A stretch of DNA of 64,000 nucleotides from Papiliotrema nemorosa (GCA_032158125.1 JASKOT010000014.1:248001-312000); one strand, 5' to 3'. Counted from the first letter of the stretch, positions 22,603 through 34,483 are shown. Notes: generated from the sequence alone by a model not told the origin. Program-made: numbers and translations.

Positions 22603-23912
22603 ATGTCCATGCTAAGGACAATGTAAGTCGCTCCTTACGTCTTCACAGGCATCATATCTGATCATCCAGAAAACCTAAAAATGCTCGAGTCAAGCGGGCT
22701 TTGGACAAGAGGGAACCGCAAGAGGTCGAAGATGCCAAAACGGCCATCTTTGTTCGTGGTAACTCCACCTCTGAGCGAGTACGAACAGCCATGAAAGATA
22801 TGGCAAGTTCACCCATTTTTGTTCTCCTTATAAGTATACTAATTTTAAAGTACGCTCTGAAACGACCTCATGCTATAAATTTTTCGAGGAAAAATGACAT
22901 CCACCCCTTCGATTCCCCCTCTTCCCTAGAATTTTTCGGCCAAAAGAACGATGCGAGTCTGTTCGTCACTGGTCTGCATAGTAAGAAACGACCACACGAT
23001 TTGATCTTCACTCGGATGTTCGATGGAAGAGTTTTGGACATGGTCGAGCTTGGTGTAGAGGGTATAAGGAGTATGACCGATTTCGAGGTGAGTGCTTGAT
23101 ACCCTTACATACCCATTGGACGTCGGTTGCCCGTTGATTAGACAATCGAAGTCGTGACTCTGCTTTGCACTGGGGTTCTTCTCTTTTCTGTCTCGGCAGA
23201 GGAGAGAAGGCCCAGTCGCGGCGGATCTCATGTGCGCTAACTTCATGCACCACCAAATGAGGGCTTCTCGACGTCTCCTTCTCTTCACTCTGTTATCCAG
23301 ATAGTGGACGGGAGCTGACTATAGTCTGCTAAATCCGCTGTGGGAGCACGACCATTGATGGTCTTCCATTCCGACCTTTTCGACGTCCACCCAACATACC
23401 AACTGATAAAATCCATTCTACTCGACTTTTACGGTGGACATGCCGTCTCTGAGATACCTCCTACAGCTCTCGAACACGTCATCTCCATCACTGCCGGGCC
23501 TCTTCCTTCTGTTCCTGATGGGACTTCCGCTCCTCTCCCTCTGGTCCACATGAGGGTATACACCCTAAAACTCTTACCTTCTGGAACCCGAGCCCCTCGA
23601 GCTGAACTCACGGAAATGGGACCTTCGATCGATTTCTCAGTCAGACGATCTCAAATGCCCGACGAGGAGATGTTGCGTCAAGCCAACAAACGACCCAAGA
23701 TCTCCAAGACCAACGTGGAGAGCGGATTGGGAAAGAAGAAGAAGAACATCGAGACCGACGCCATGGGAGACCGAGTTGGAAAGATCCACTTGGTCAAGCA
23801 GGACTTGGCAAAGATGCAAGGAAGAAAGATGAAGGGCTTGAAAGTGCACAAAGAGGGCAGGGCGGCAGCTGCAAAGGAAGCAGCTACCGCGTCGGGCATG
23901 GACGAGGATTGA
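22603..23912 (+). CDS. RPF2: Ribosome biogenesis factor Rpf2 (Brix domain)
   Basis: Four exons (22603-22622, 22670-22802, 22851-23087, 23325-23912) give 325 residues. N-terminus MSMLRTIKPKNARVKRALDKRE, then the Brix domain: TAIFVRGNSTSERVRTAMKDM-YALKRPHAINFSRKNDIHPF, SLEFFGQKNDASLFVTGLHSK (split here for length), KRPHDLIFTRMFDGRVLDMVE and ARPLMVFHSDLFDVHP. The C-terminus is basic (KMQGRKMKGLKVHKEG). Rpf2, with Rrs1, brings the 5S RNP into pre-60S particles in the nucleolus. Intron 2 must use a GC donor (GCAAGT). Intron 3, at 237 nt, is four to five times the local norm and contains a strong hairpin. The neighbour RPS10 is functionally related but has its own promoter. Confidence 0.95.
22803..22850 (+). 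other. GC-AG intron 2 of RPF2
   Basis: Donor GCAAGT directly after the codons for KDM, a near-perfect branch site TACTAAT, acceptor AAAG. No GT donor nearby keeps the Brix frame (KDM|YALKRP). Confidence 0.8.
23169..23216 (+). ncRNA. Strong hairpin inside RPF2 intron 3, candidate intronic structured RNA
   Basis: Inside the 237-nt intron, six bases ACTGGG (23169-23174) can pair with CCCAGT (23211-23216). Inside that, CTTCTCTTTTCTG (23178-23190) pairs with CAGAGGAGAGAAG (23197-23209), 13 pairs of which two are G-U, closing a six-base loop TCTCGG. The small asymmetric bulges are GTT and G. No clear C/D boxes, and no ACA at the expected distance, so it is not assigned to a snoRNA class. It may be a structured intronic RNA, a splicing-modulating element, or chance. 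Confidence 0.35.
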
Positions 23913-24260
23913 GCGAGGAGAGCGTCTCTTGGGGATTTATAATGACTTTTGTACGCCTAGACTCTGCTACACGAGTTCACGACCTGCACATGTATTGTTC
24001 ATCATGGCATGCGAGCTGAGGGATGGTACTGTACAATGTGAATATACATTTCTTGCTATGAGAGGTAAATGTTTCGCTCGAACACAGAAAGACCAAAGAC
24101 CACAGGATCCAAAAGACTCTCAAAGGAATCTTTGACGATGCCCTGCAGCTTCGGCCACCTCGGCCCACGTCATTCTGATGGGTATATGAAGGATATGTCG
24201 AATAGGGGAATAGAGGAAGCGCGCAGTCCTGGTATACGGACATGAAGTGGGTGTCGAGGC
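23913..24260. other. Convergent intergenic region RPF2 / ATG8
   Basis: About 350 bp, 3' ends of two converging genes. No further feature seen. Confidence 0.4.
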
Positions 24261-24937
<677 letters not shown>

Positions 24938-25741
24938 GATGGGTTTATAGAGACTGATCGTCAGTTTGTGATCGAGGCTTGGAAGGTAGGCAGGTGAGTG
25001 GCTGGAATGACGATGTCGCGGAGGGAAGGCAGGGTTGCCGCTGATCATGATTGACCGAGTCGACGAGCGGTCACTTGATTTCTCGTTTTCCTCTTGACAC
25101 GTCGGAGTGGCTACCGAGACTGGAATCTACTTACTATGTGCGTTGTCGAGCGAAGGTTGAGCTTGGGCGTGGTCGAGTAGTGAAGCAATATCAAAGGGGT
25201 TGAGACGTGAGACGTGAGGGGTGAGGGGGGGTTGAGGGCTGGGTGGCAACTCGGTCAACACGCTTATCCGACAGTGACGCCACCCACTGCAGCAGGCACC
25301 CCAAAGCGGAATTATCTTACACTTACGTAATCAAGCGCGATCTTATCAGCAGACCGCGACATCATAGGTGTGGGTGTGTCCACCCTGCGGCTGGATGCAA
25401 AGTCATGTTCGAGGCTGGAAGGGATCACATTGGCTGTAGAGTACAGTTCCTACGCGTCCAAGTGGTCCAGATGCAGGGAGAGGTCAAACAGGCAGCTGCC
25501 ACGGGTATGGGCGGGACCTTGAATACCTGTCCGGATCCGAGACGCGTCATGTATTTACTTTTGGACAATACCTTCGAGTACTTTGCCTTGATCCAATTTC
25601 ACTCTGCCACGGCCGACATGACTGCCTGTATCGGCAATTGTGTAGCGCAATGACAGAGACAGGACTTCGAAACAGAGTAAGTACAATGTCTTGGAAGGAT
25701 GACCCGACTGAGCTGACAATGAGGTCCCCTCGACATCGACC
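24938..25741. promoter_or_regulatory. Divergent promoter region, ATG8 / GUP1
   Basis: 804 bp between opposing starts. One open frame at 25243-25653 lacks an ATG start and has no recognisable content; I reject it. No TATA box stands out. Confidence 0.45.
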
Positions 25742-27721
25742 ATGATACCCTCTCACACCACCGTCGACACCGATCGATATACCCCTGTCAAGCGTTCCGT
25801 CACTGATCTGACCATCTCCACTCCCGGATCTAAAGCTCGACCAGAGGTGGACGCAGCTCCCTCAAGATGGGTTACGACCGAGTTCAAGGTGTATTATGCG
25901 GTGTTCGCCATAGTGGTCCCATTGATGGTCTGGATACCTATCCGGCTCAGTCTAGGTAAGCTATTGCTCGGCGATCCATCCCAAGCTCATCTTAGAATCA
26001 CACATGAACTACCATCTCTACGTATCTAGATTATCACCAGGATGGATGTTCGGTCGTGCGGTCGTGAGTCTCATCTCACTAGTCCCCAAATTGACATGTA
26101 GGACGATAGCGATCCACAGTATCACACGTTTCGTTCCAACTTATTCAAACTGGTCGGTCTAGCCTTGGTATATCTCGGTTCTTCCCAGGCCATCTTTACC
26201 CAAATATCCCGCTCATCAGCCAATCGAGCGACAGTCATTGTCACTCTTGCCTCTGCGATGTTACTCGCTCTTCATGGAATCTCCGCGTTCAAGATTCTAG
26301 CTATTCTCGCTCTTAATTACCGCTTGGCTCTGGTCGCCAAACCTCCCGTATTATCCAGATTGTGGCCCGCTGTGATTATCTTTGGGAACATGGTTCTGCT
26401 ATTCTTGAATCACCGGTATGAAGGATACAAGCTGGGAGCATTACATCCCTTTTTTGACCCATTGGTGAGTGCGACGAGATGTTTGTGTGATTGAAGCTGA
26501 TATGGTCAGGACGATCTCGATGGTCTTCTACCCCGCTGGCATATCGGTTTCAACATCACCATGCTTCGCATAGTCTCGTTTGCTCTAGACTACCACTGGC
26601 GTCAACCCTCTTCCGAAGTAGGTTTGCCCTCGCCTGCAATATACCGAAAACTGAGTTATAGTCACCCTCCGACTACAGGACACGAGTCAGTACGTCATTG
26701 CCAGAGGAAGAATATACCTTTGTCAACTTTGTGGCGTATTGCCTGTACCCGCCTTTATACATTGCCGGACCGATTATAACATTCAACGACTTTACATGGC
26801 AGGTCAGCTTGCCTGTCTTCGGCTGACGGGGCATGTAGCTGATCTGAAGCTACGCAATCCGGTGTCTATCACTCGCCGGGAACAACTCGTCTATGCTATG
26901 CGCTTTGTCGCGTGTCTCCTGACGATGGAGGCGGTGTTGCATTTCATGTATGTGGTCGCTATAAAAGACACCTCTGCATGGGAAGACGACTCGCCCGCGG
27001 AATTATCCATGATCGGGTTCTGGAACTTGGTCGTAGTCTGGCTCAAGGTGCGCTCAGCTGGCCTCCCCCATTGCATTTCATGCGAGCTGAATCACAGCTG
27101 CTCATCCCATGGCGCTACTTCCGCCTCTGGGCATTGCTCGACGGTGTGGATCCACCTGAAAACATGATTCGATGCGTAGCCAACAACTATTCCACACTAG
27201 GTTTCTGGCGATCATGGCATCGATCATACAATCTTTGGGTTGTCCGATACATCTACATCCCACTGGGAGGGGCAAAGAATATGATCGTCAGCACCATTAT
27301 GGTGTTCACTTTCGTGGCGTTATGGCACGATCTCAGCTTCAAGCTCTTAGCTTGGGGATGGTTGATTAGTCTATTCATCTTACCGGAAATTATCGCTCGA
27401 CAGGTGTTCTCCCACAAGAAGGTGAGTGACCGTTCAGAGAGCGAGGCTGTAAGGTGCTCATGGAAGTACGGGCAAGAACGGTGGTATAGACATGTCTCGG
27501 CCTGTGGAGGCGTGGTCAACATTCTCATGATGATGTCTGCCAATTTGGTCGGGTTCGTTTTAGGTCTAGACGGCATGAGGCATCTCGTGAAAGAGCTCGT
27601 CTCCACGTGGAACGGTCTGTGGTTCTTGGCTTTCGCGAGTGGATGTCTGTTTGTCGCCGTACAGGTCATGTTTGAGTACAGGGAAGAGGAACGTCGAAGA
27701 GGCATAGATAGGCGGTGTTAG
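25742..27721 (+). CDS. GUP1: MBOAT O-acyltransferase Gup1-like
   Basis: About eight exons. N-terminal cytosolic tail, then ten or more membrane segments (e.g. [54 protein letters not shown]). MBOAT features: [19 protein letters not shown] with [25 protein letters not shown], and the catalytic histidine in [19 protein letters not shown]. The MBOAT arrangement 'AGP ... ITFN ... SWHRSYN ... ALWHD' is that of Gup1/HHAT-type fungal proteins, which act in the ER to remodel GPI-anchor lipids and affect membrane and wall integrity and glycerol phenotypes. The intron at 26618-26661 was needed to reach the EEEYTFVNF frame. Its C-terminus is very basic ([11 protein letters not shown]). Confidence 0.9.
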
Positions 27722-28122
27722 GGATACTGCACCGAATGTAACACGTTGACACGGTCACAGTCTGTTGAATCTTCAGCATGGTGAATACCGCCATTGAAAA
27801 GCGGCACGAGCAATAGGAAAACTGTAAATTGACTGCATAACTTCTTTCTCTTCTTCTTCTCGCCTAGAACAATCGTCTTCTCGGAGATGTCTAATCTCGT
27901 TCGCCTTTTTAACACGGTATACAAAGCATTCGAGCATGGTCCAAGCGGACATTTTGGGTATGTGCGACAAGTTGAGGATGAATTTTGATGGATGAATGAG
28001 GTGGCAGGTGGTACAAGTTGAGTAAGGGCGTGATTGGGTGTCGTGAGGTTTCAAACGTGGTCGTGCGAAGCAATACAAAGCCGGGATCAAGATGTCGAGA
28101 AGGCTGATGCAACGAGCCGAGT
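27722..28122. other. Convergent intergenic region GUP1 / CCCH-SMR gene
   Basis: About 400 bp with no supported feature; 3' ends of both genes. Confidence 0.4.
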
Positions 28123-31100
28123 CTACAATCGACAAGGGTCGACGCAGATGATACCGGCAGTCTCGTTCCATGGGTAGCCCCACTCTGCGAGACTTTGCTT
28201 GATGGTTGCCCCAAGACGGATCTTCGACGTTCCCCTGAGCGGATCTTGCATTCCGACATGTTTCTCCTCTCCAACCAGGATATATGCTATCCGTGAGCTT
28301 TGACTACAGCGTAGTGATCGACCCGACTCACCGAGACCTCTGAAATGTTCCCGCTCTAATTCGGCCAAGAAGGATCCCAAAATATCCGCACCTTCCGTCC
28401 CGTGCAACGTATGCAGGTCGACCATACACTCTGTCCTCTCGCTTACACTCAACAAATCGCCTCCGACGATATTACGCTTAGAGGCAACACCCATGATGAC
28501 CCCAAACCCGCCAGCACAATCTTTTCCTCTTTCAGATTTATCGTTCGGGTCGTCTGACCAGCCAGGGTCTCGCTCTCGAACAGCTTGTTGAACCTCTTTA
28601 CGTCGGTCGCGAACAAGTGTCTGAGCCGCATCGGCGGCTTCTGCCAACATCTTTTCGTTGAGCGTTTTACCCTCTCGCGAGAACCGTTTGGCAGCCGCGC
28701 CGTCGCCTCGGCGGAAGGCATCTGCTGCTCGAGCAAGACATGCGTTTCGAGCGTGTCCAAGTCGGATGGAAGTCTCTCGAGCTTTGAGATATTGGCTGTT
28801 TGCCGCGACGCCAGTTCGCACGGTAGGGAGCAGTGTGGGTGGTCGGAGTTTCAGACGGGCAGAGGGTCGAGGTACAGCGAGCGGCGTGGTTCGAGTCGCA
28901 TCGACACCTCCTGGCGAGTATGGTGTTTGTGCGGCAAACGTACGAGATCCAGTGACTTGAAGCGAGGGCCCGGTCGGTACCGGTGTTGCTCGCTTGACAG
29001 CATTGGCGAATCGGTTTCGCGATGGATCGAATCGACCGCCCGGGCCCACTCTTCCCAAACGAGCGTTAAGTAAATCAGGGAACTCGTCGGGAACTTGGCC
29101 GTATCCGCCTGGGGACCTTGGTGCAGAGCCATCATAACCTAGCTCGAGATTCGACATGGCGGAGGATAGAGCACTCGGATCAAGCCCGCTGGGTAGCTGG
29201 TGGAGGAACTCGCAGTTCGGACCCTTGGCGCAGTGACCCCGAAGCCAGAATCGACAAAGAGCTCGGTCCAGATCATGGCTGAATCGACAATCGGATCGCC
29301 GGCACTCTCCAGCCAAGAAATATCGGCACATACGTAGCCCTCCGCCGGGACTTCGGGTACCCCCTAGACCCGGGCTGAGATTCCCGCTCCATGATCTACC
29401 TCCTTGCTGGAAGTAGCCATCTTTGGGTCCGGAGTGATTCAGCGCGATCGCACCTCGGGTCCCCACTCCCAAAAGCGGCCGAGGCGAGGCCACACGCTGA
29501 GGAGTGGTGGACCCTGATCGAGGATGTGTATGTGTCGAGACCAGGATCGCCATTGCGCCTTCGAAATCGTAGGAGGCCCGATGCAGCGCATCTTCCAGAT
29601 CGCTTCTCGGCACGGTAGAGAACACGGAGGCGAGGACATCGAGCGGTGTCATACCTGCTCCAGCGTCGTCTTCTTGAGGCTCCTGAGAGAATGATCCGCC
29701 CGATGCGACTGAATCGTAAGATTGACCAGAGTCGGATTGCGAGACCGTGGACGGGTTCCACGTGCTGTCGAACGGCTCAAACGCCTTTGCACCGGTGTTG
29801 AGACCCGTCGAGCCTTCTTGATGATGCAATTTGGGCAGACCGGTACCAAAGGGATTGAAGTCGTCATCTTCGTCGTCATCGGGTACGACACCTCGACTGT
29901 TGGTGCGTGAAAACGCGGGCGAGGCAAACACGTCTGGCATTTTGACGGTACTTCGTTGTGGAGTACCAATAGGCGAGTGGAACGGACTAGATTGGCCAGA
30001 GAAGAGAGGCTGAGCAATGGCGAGGTTTGACGATGTCCTAGTCATGGTGACTGGTCCTACAGCTCCGAAAGGTGACGCCGATCGAGGTGGATCGGCCGAT
30101 GTGTCTTTCCATGGATCGCTTGGTGAGAATACCCCTGTACTGGCTGTCTGAGGGGCAGACACAACTCGGGCAGAAGGATTGAAAGCTGCTGCGGAGGGAT
30201 TGAAAGTTGTCGCCTTGGCATTGAGCATTCGGGGTGACGCGACCGGGGATCCAGACGAAGAGTAACCGGATGATGACGGCAGACCAACGGAATTGATGGA
30301 AGGTGATAAGCCAGAATCACTCCGTGCTAGACCGCTCGACGGGTAGGGAGCCGTGGGTGTTGAAACCCCGGCGATGGATGGCGATTGAGGTCGGGCAATG
30401 GGAGTTCTGGCTCGGAAGGAGGGAAGCCGGGTGGGGGTGAAGGGTCGATTGGGAGCATTCAGCGAAGGCGATGCTCGAGCTGCTCTTGAAGGGGTGAAGT
30501 GGGGTGTATATGGGACGTTCTCGACGTCGTCTATGGCCTCAGCTCATGCAGTATGTTAGAAGTGAAAGCTTACCTTTGCGTCGGTGCATACAGTCCAAGC
30601 ATACTTGGTCCATCAGAATCTCGTCCTGCACGCGTCAGCTCCCAGTACCACTACTGGTCAGAATGCTCACCTTGGCCAGATCACCCATGAGCGGGCGCAA
30701 GACTTCTTTGACCTGTTCTTCTTCTTCGTTGTCCAGTAGCTCTACGATTCTCCTCACCAGTCCCTCTTTGTCCACTGACCCATTCGAGCCATTGACGTGT
30801 TCCCCCTTATCCTTCCTGGGCGTTTGCTGTTCACCACCCAGCTCTACTGTTCGTTCCCCATTGGGCGTTTCCTCATCACTCCCATCCGACTCCCCTGACG
30901 AGCTCACACTCAGTGGATGAGCGGGAGCTTGACGCGGTGGAGAGGCTTGCGAGGTAGCAAGAAGCGAAAAGACGTAATGGGCCAAATGGGGAAACTCGAC
31001 TACAACCGGTTGAGCAGTAGTGGTGGGAGGCAGACCTAGACCTAGAAAGTTTGTGGTTTGTCCATTGGCCTTTTTGGGTGAAGGTGATCTGATTTCGGAA

Positions 31101-31243
31101 GAATGGGTTGAGCTGGAAACGTGATGATTCAGCTGGTCGATGGGTGTGGGTGGGGAGGGTTGGCGGTCTGTGCCATTGGTGGTGGGCGTGTCGGGCTCGT
31201 CGAGCGCGATGGTGTCAGAGTTGACGGGTTTCATGGCACTCAT
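28123..31243 (-). CDS. CUE-like, CCCH zinc finger and SMR domain protein
   Basis: Start MSAMKPVNSDTIALDEPD at 31243; introns after LMGDLAK, after DCMHRRK and near 28280-28330. The N-terminal half is Ser/Pro-rich with a conserved bit FPHLAHYVFSLLA. A CUE-like ubiquitin-binding helix set (MTPLDVLASVFSTVPRSDLE, YDFEGAMAILVS) precedes two CCCH fingers: CRYFLAGECRRSDCRFSHD and CRFWLRGHCAKGPNCEFLH. After a disordered stretch comes DUF1771 (SIRLGHARNACLARAADAFR, GAAAKRFSREGKTLNEKM) and a C-terminal SMR domain (DLHTLHGTEG, AYILVGEEKHVG, IKQSLAEWGYPWNE). In relatives such as yeast Cue2, N4BP2 and NONU-1, SMR domains cleave mRNA during No-Go decay; the DLH and GxG-type motifs are present. The combination suggests an RNA endonuclease or binding protein acting on stalled translation; that is inferred from domains. 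Confidence 0.85.
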
Positions 31244-31455
31244 GAGTCCTGATCATGCACCCGTGAGCCTGTCGAGTGGTATCGGGTCGGGTCGACTGGT
31301 GTCGAGAGGCGAGATGATAGCTGGTCCAAAGGGGGGGAGGAGGTTTGTATGGGATGACGACAATCCACCCGCCCAGCGCTAAATCTCCCACGGTACATCT
31401 TCCATCCCATCCCTATACTTCTAGACTATGCCTTGTTCTTCATCCAGCACTGACC
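31244..31455. promoter_or_regulatory. Short divergent promoter, CCCH-SMR gene / TAF10
   Basis: Only 212 bp separate the two start codons. It holds a G-run near 31330-31340 and pyrimidine-rich sequence before the TAF10 start. Confidence 0.5.
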
Positions 31456-32181
31456 ATGTCAAACCCATCGTCGACTGTGGCTGGATCGTCTCCCGCGGCA
31501 CAGAATCAGCAGACTCAAAATGCAGTCGCGGGATCGTCGAATGGGGCGAACGAACATGGACAGCAGACCGATGGCGATGTCACCATGAATGATCAGTCGG
31601 GACCAAATGGGACCGCAGACCCGACAACCGATATATCCACCGTATTCGCCGCTAGACGCGAAGAAGAGATGGCTAGAAAGGATAGAAGTCTAGCAGAGTT
31701 CCTAGTCATGCTGGATGGGTACAAGCCTTTGGTATGTGTATCATTCCTCTTCCTCCTTCAAGCCGTGCTCCCCATCTTTCCTCCGACGACGAATGGCTAA
31801 TATCACAGATTCCGGATGAAGTTACAGACTACTACCTCCAACGAGCAGGATTCGACTGTTCAGACCCGCGACTGTGAGCTGGCTCGTCTTGGTCACCCGG
31901 CAGAATGAGCTGATAATAAGAAAACGATTGTTATCCCTCTCAGCCCAGAAATTCATCTCAGACCTATCACGGGACGCCTACCACTTTGCAAAATTACGAA
32001 GTAGCAGCACCACGGCAGGAAGAGGCAGACCGGCAGGAGGACAAGATAGGAACAAGGTCATTTTGACGATGGATGATTTGAGCTTGGCATTGGGAGAACA
32101 TGGTGTCAATGCCAAAAAGCCCGACTACTGTTTGTATTCCCATCTCGTACCCGGCATGTGGCTGATGATGTAGACCTCTAG
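31456..32181 (+). CDS. TAF10: TFIID/SAGA subunit Taf10
   Basis: Four exons (31456-31731, 31809-31873, 31921-32129, 32174-32181) give 185 residues. The first ~90 are low-complexity Ser/Gly/Gln/Asn (MSNPSSTVAGSSPAAQNQQT). The histone-fold core follows: LAEFLVMLDGYKPLIPDEVT, DYYLQRAGFDCSDPRLKRLL, SLSAQKFISDLSRDAYHFAK, then the loop SSSTTAGRG and VILTMDDLSLALGEHGVNAK, ending KPDYYL. That is the diagnostic Taf10 pattern. The last exon carries only eight coding bases (T-stop context ACCTCTAG). Taf10 pairs with Taf3, Taf8 or Spt7 in TFIID and SAGA. The ATG at 31456 was chosen because the upstream sequence in frame lies in the promoter. Confidence 0.95.
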
Positions 32182-32668
32182 TGGTTGGATAGACCTAGAC
32201 CGAGGGATCTTCACGACTTGACGAACGCATTCCGATTGATACGGCGTGTCCCTGTTGTATGTATACGCATTGCATGATCCAGGCAAAGGCAATAACTACC
32301 CAACAAAGGAGCATTCAAGCAGTGAGAGGTCTTACTGACTTCGTTCTGACCGTTTGTTTAATTCTTTCAACACTAGCGAGAAGATTCTTACCTTCAAGGC
32401 AGTCATTGATGGGTTCGTTATGATCACGGCGGGAAGTCAAGACTTCGGCCATGAGAAGGCCATCCGAAATCTTCCTTGGCATATGTCATGCATTATTGAC
32501 CATTGTCCAGAATGGATTCGTGTATGCGGTACAATATAATGATAATCAAAATAAGACAATGAATGATTTAGGCAAAAATCGCTACATAGGTTCAGCGGAG
32601 AATCGAGATTCTCGACTGTATGGCATCAATACGCCCCCAATTTTCGTCTATTTGCGACGAGGCTCGCT
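32182..32668. other. Convergent intergenic region TAF10 / intronless gene
   Basis: 487 bp, noticeably AT-richer than the coding sequence around it (for example 32535-32575). No supported gene. Confidence 0.45.
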
Positions 32669-34483
32669 TCACGATCTCGACTTTTTGAACCACCTTGCGA
32701 AACCTCCCTTTTTCTTCCCAAACTCACTCTGCGCAGCCTTTCCATACGCTTCTTCGGAACCTGTGCTATTCACTTCACCCACGTGAGAGCTTGACGAACA
32801 GCTAGATGTCGAAGGATCTAGATCGGGCGTCGATGGCTCCATTCCCCCAAGGTGCAAAGGCATGTCCCCTCTGAAGATTTGTCTCGAGTTGTCGGGGTAC
32901 AGTGCAGGTAGAGGCTTGTTTGCTTGATTTGGCAACCCCCTGGCCTCTACGTCGGTGTAAGCGATCGAAAGAGGATCCGAAAGCTGCGAGACTGCAGCAG
33001 GTCGAGATGGACGATACGAAGCGATCGTGCCCGGGGACAAAGTACAGACTTTCCAATTTGGTAAGAATGCTCTGGATTTCGTCCCTGCTTCCGATGATTC
33101 AGGACACCTCAAACCACCAAAGAGGAATACCTCGGCGCCAGAATACGACTCGTTGCCGAGCTGTCGAGGAGCTGCCAGCCAGGCGGGGATGGTGGTCACG
33201 CTCGACCAGAGTTCTCGTTCCGATTGAGACATAAATTTGGGCAAGAGACCGAGGATGAAATTCTCGACAACTCCAGGAAGTGGACCTGGTACTTGAGATG
33301 GCAGGATGTGTACCACAGAGATGGGGAGAGAGTTGGGCGAGGTACCCTTGACTGAGCGTCGAGTCAAAAGGGGCATGACCCCGGTTGTCAAGACTACCGA
33401 TTGATGCAGCATTTCTTGCATTGCTCGTTGAGGCGCGAAATCGCTGGCCGCCGGGATGAAGTTGATCACGGCGTCGAATGGGCTTCCACCGATGGTGACC
33501 CTTTGATCCGATTTTGATCGATTCGACAGGCCACCAAAGACGCTTTCTCTCGATAAATTGAGCGAGGAGACCTTGGATCTGGGTCGCGGTCGTGGTGACT
33601 GCGAAGGTGTCTTGGCATCTTGTCTGAAAGGCTCTCCCAGCGATTGAGAGCGTTTGTGCTCGTATGGAAAATCACTCGAGACCCGTCTGATCTGCGCGTC
33701 TAGCGCATCCGGGGAGAGTCGAACGGACATTGGCGGTGTTCGAGGTGGTGTGCTTGAGGCGGCGGAATCGCTCGAATCGCGCCTTACGGGCGGACGGGGA
33801 GTACGAAGAGCGGATTTGCGATACTGCGCGGCCATAGTCGTTGCCATTTCTATGATGGCAGGTACGGTGTGTGCGATAGTGTCTCGGTCAGAAAGGTTGA
33901 AAGGTTGTATCGTGGGGTAGATCGTACTCGTCGAGGCAGAATGAAGGAGGTGAGATGGAGAAGTGAGCGACTCGATGGAGGGTGAGGGGTCTATCGTTCC
34001 CACCAGGAGAAGGGTATTGCTGAAACTAGGGTTGTAGAGTATTGGGGCGAGTACATCTGCCGTCGGATCTGATCTAGTCAGCACCATACCATGTGGCGAG
34101 GGCAGAGTAAACTCACTCCCTACGATGAGAATGACCCTCTCCCTATCTTCCCATTTCTCAGCACCTCGGGCAGTCTCCGTCAGATCAACAATCCAGTCTG
34201 TTCTATTCCTTTCCCTTGGGTCCGAGCTTTCTCGACCATTCGAAGTGGCTCTGGCCTTCCCTTTCGATTGGAGCAACCCGGATTCTGATATCGATCTGTA
34301 CGAGCTCGGAGGTAGCTTCTTCAGTTGGCTTCCATCTTCTGGTACGGCGTCCAGAGTGGGCGTGGAGACTTGAGATGGTCGACGAACCTTTTCAGACCGT
34401 CGGGCATTGGTCAACCTGGCGGAGAGGTATGGGTCGGAGGAAGAGGACGATAGGGGTGAGGGTCGGGAGAGTGTGGTGGTCAT
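32669..34483 (-). CDS. Intronless hypothetical protein, Ser/Pro-rich with basic C-terminus
   Basis: A single 604-codon frame, unusual here because nearly every other gene is split by several introns. N-terminus Ser/Arg/Thr-rich (MTTTLSRPSPLSSSSSDPYL). An ordered region begins near residue 95 (TDWIVDLTETARGAEKWEDRE-RVILIVG) and continues around residues 130-200 (ADVLAPILYNPSFSNTLLLVG, STIYPTIQPFNLSDRDTIAH). A disordered Ser/Pro/Arg block follows, then a second ordered part (FDAVINFIPAASDFAPQRAM, VVHILPSQVPG, WSSVTTIPAWLAAPRQLGNE, FLFGGLRCPES). The extreme C-terminus is strongly basic and aromatic (GKKKGGFARWFKKSR), suitable for binding acidic membranes or nucleic acid. I do not recognise the family. 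The ordered parts suggest a conserved fungal protein; no catalytic motif is clear. Confidence 0.7.
   Translation of the reverse strand: MTTTLSRPSPLSSSSSDPYLSARLTNARRSEKVRRPSQVSTPTLDAVPEDGSQLKKLPPSSYRSISESGLLQSKGKARATSNGRESSDPRERNRTDWIVDLTETARGAEKWEDRERVILIVGSEFTLPSPHGMVLTRSDPTADVLAPILYNPSFSNTLLLVGTIDPSPSIESLTSPSHLLHSASTSTIYPTIQPFNLSDRDTIAHTVPAIIEMATTMAAQYRKSALRTPRPPVRRDSSDSAASSTPPRTPPMSVRLSPDALDAQIRRVSSDFPYEHKRSQSLGEPFRQDAKTPSQSPRPRPRSKVSSLNLSRESVFGGLSNRSKSDQRVTIGGSPFDAVINFIPAASDFAPQRAMQEMLHQSVVLTTGVMPLLTRRSVKGTSPNSLPISVVHILPSQVPGPLPGVVENFILGLLPKFMSQSERELWSSVTTIPAWLAAPRQLGNESYSGAEVFLFGGLRCPESSEAGTKSRAFLPNWKVCTLSPGTIASYRPSRPAAVSQLSDPLSIAYTDVEARGLPNQANKPLPALYPDNSRQIFRGDMPLHLGGMEPSTPDLDPSTSSCSSSSHVGEVNSTGSEEAYGKAAQSEFGKKKGGFARWFKKSRS

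Noticed and set aside
25243..25653. 136-codon plus-strand frame between ATG8 and GUP1
   Set aside because: Starts at a non-ATG codon, has no splice partner and no motif; part of the shared promoter region.
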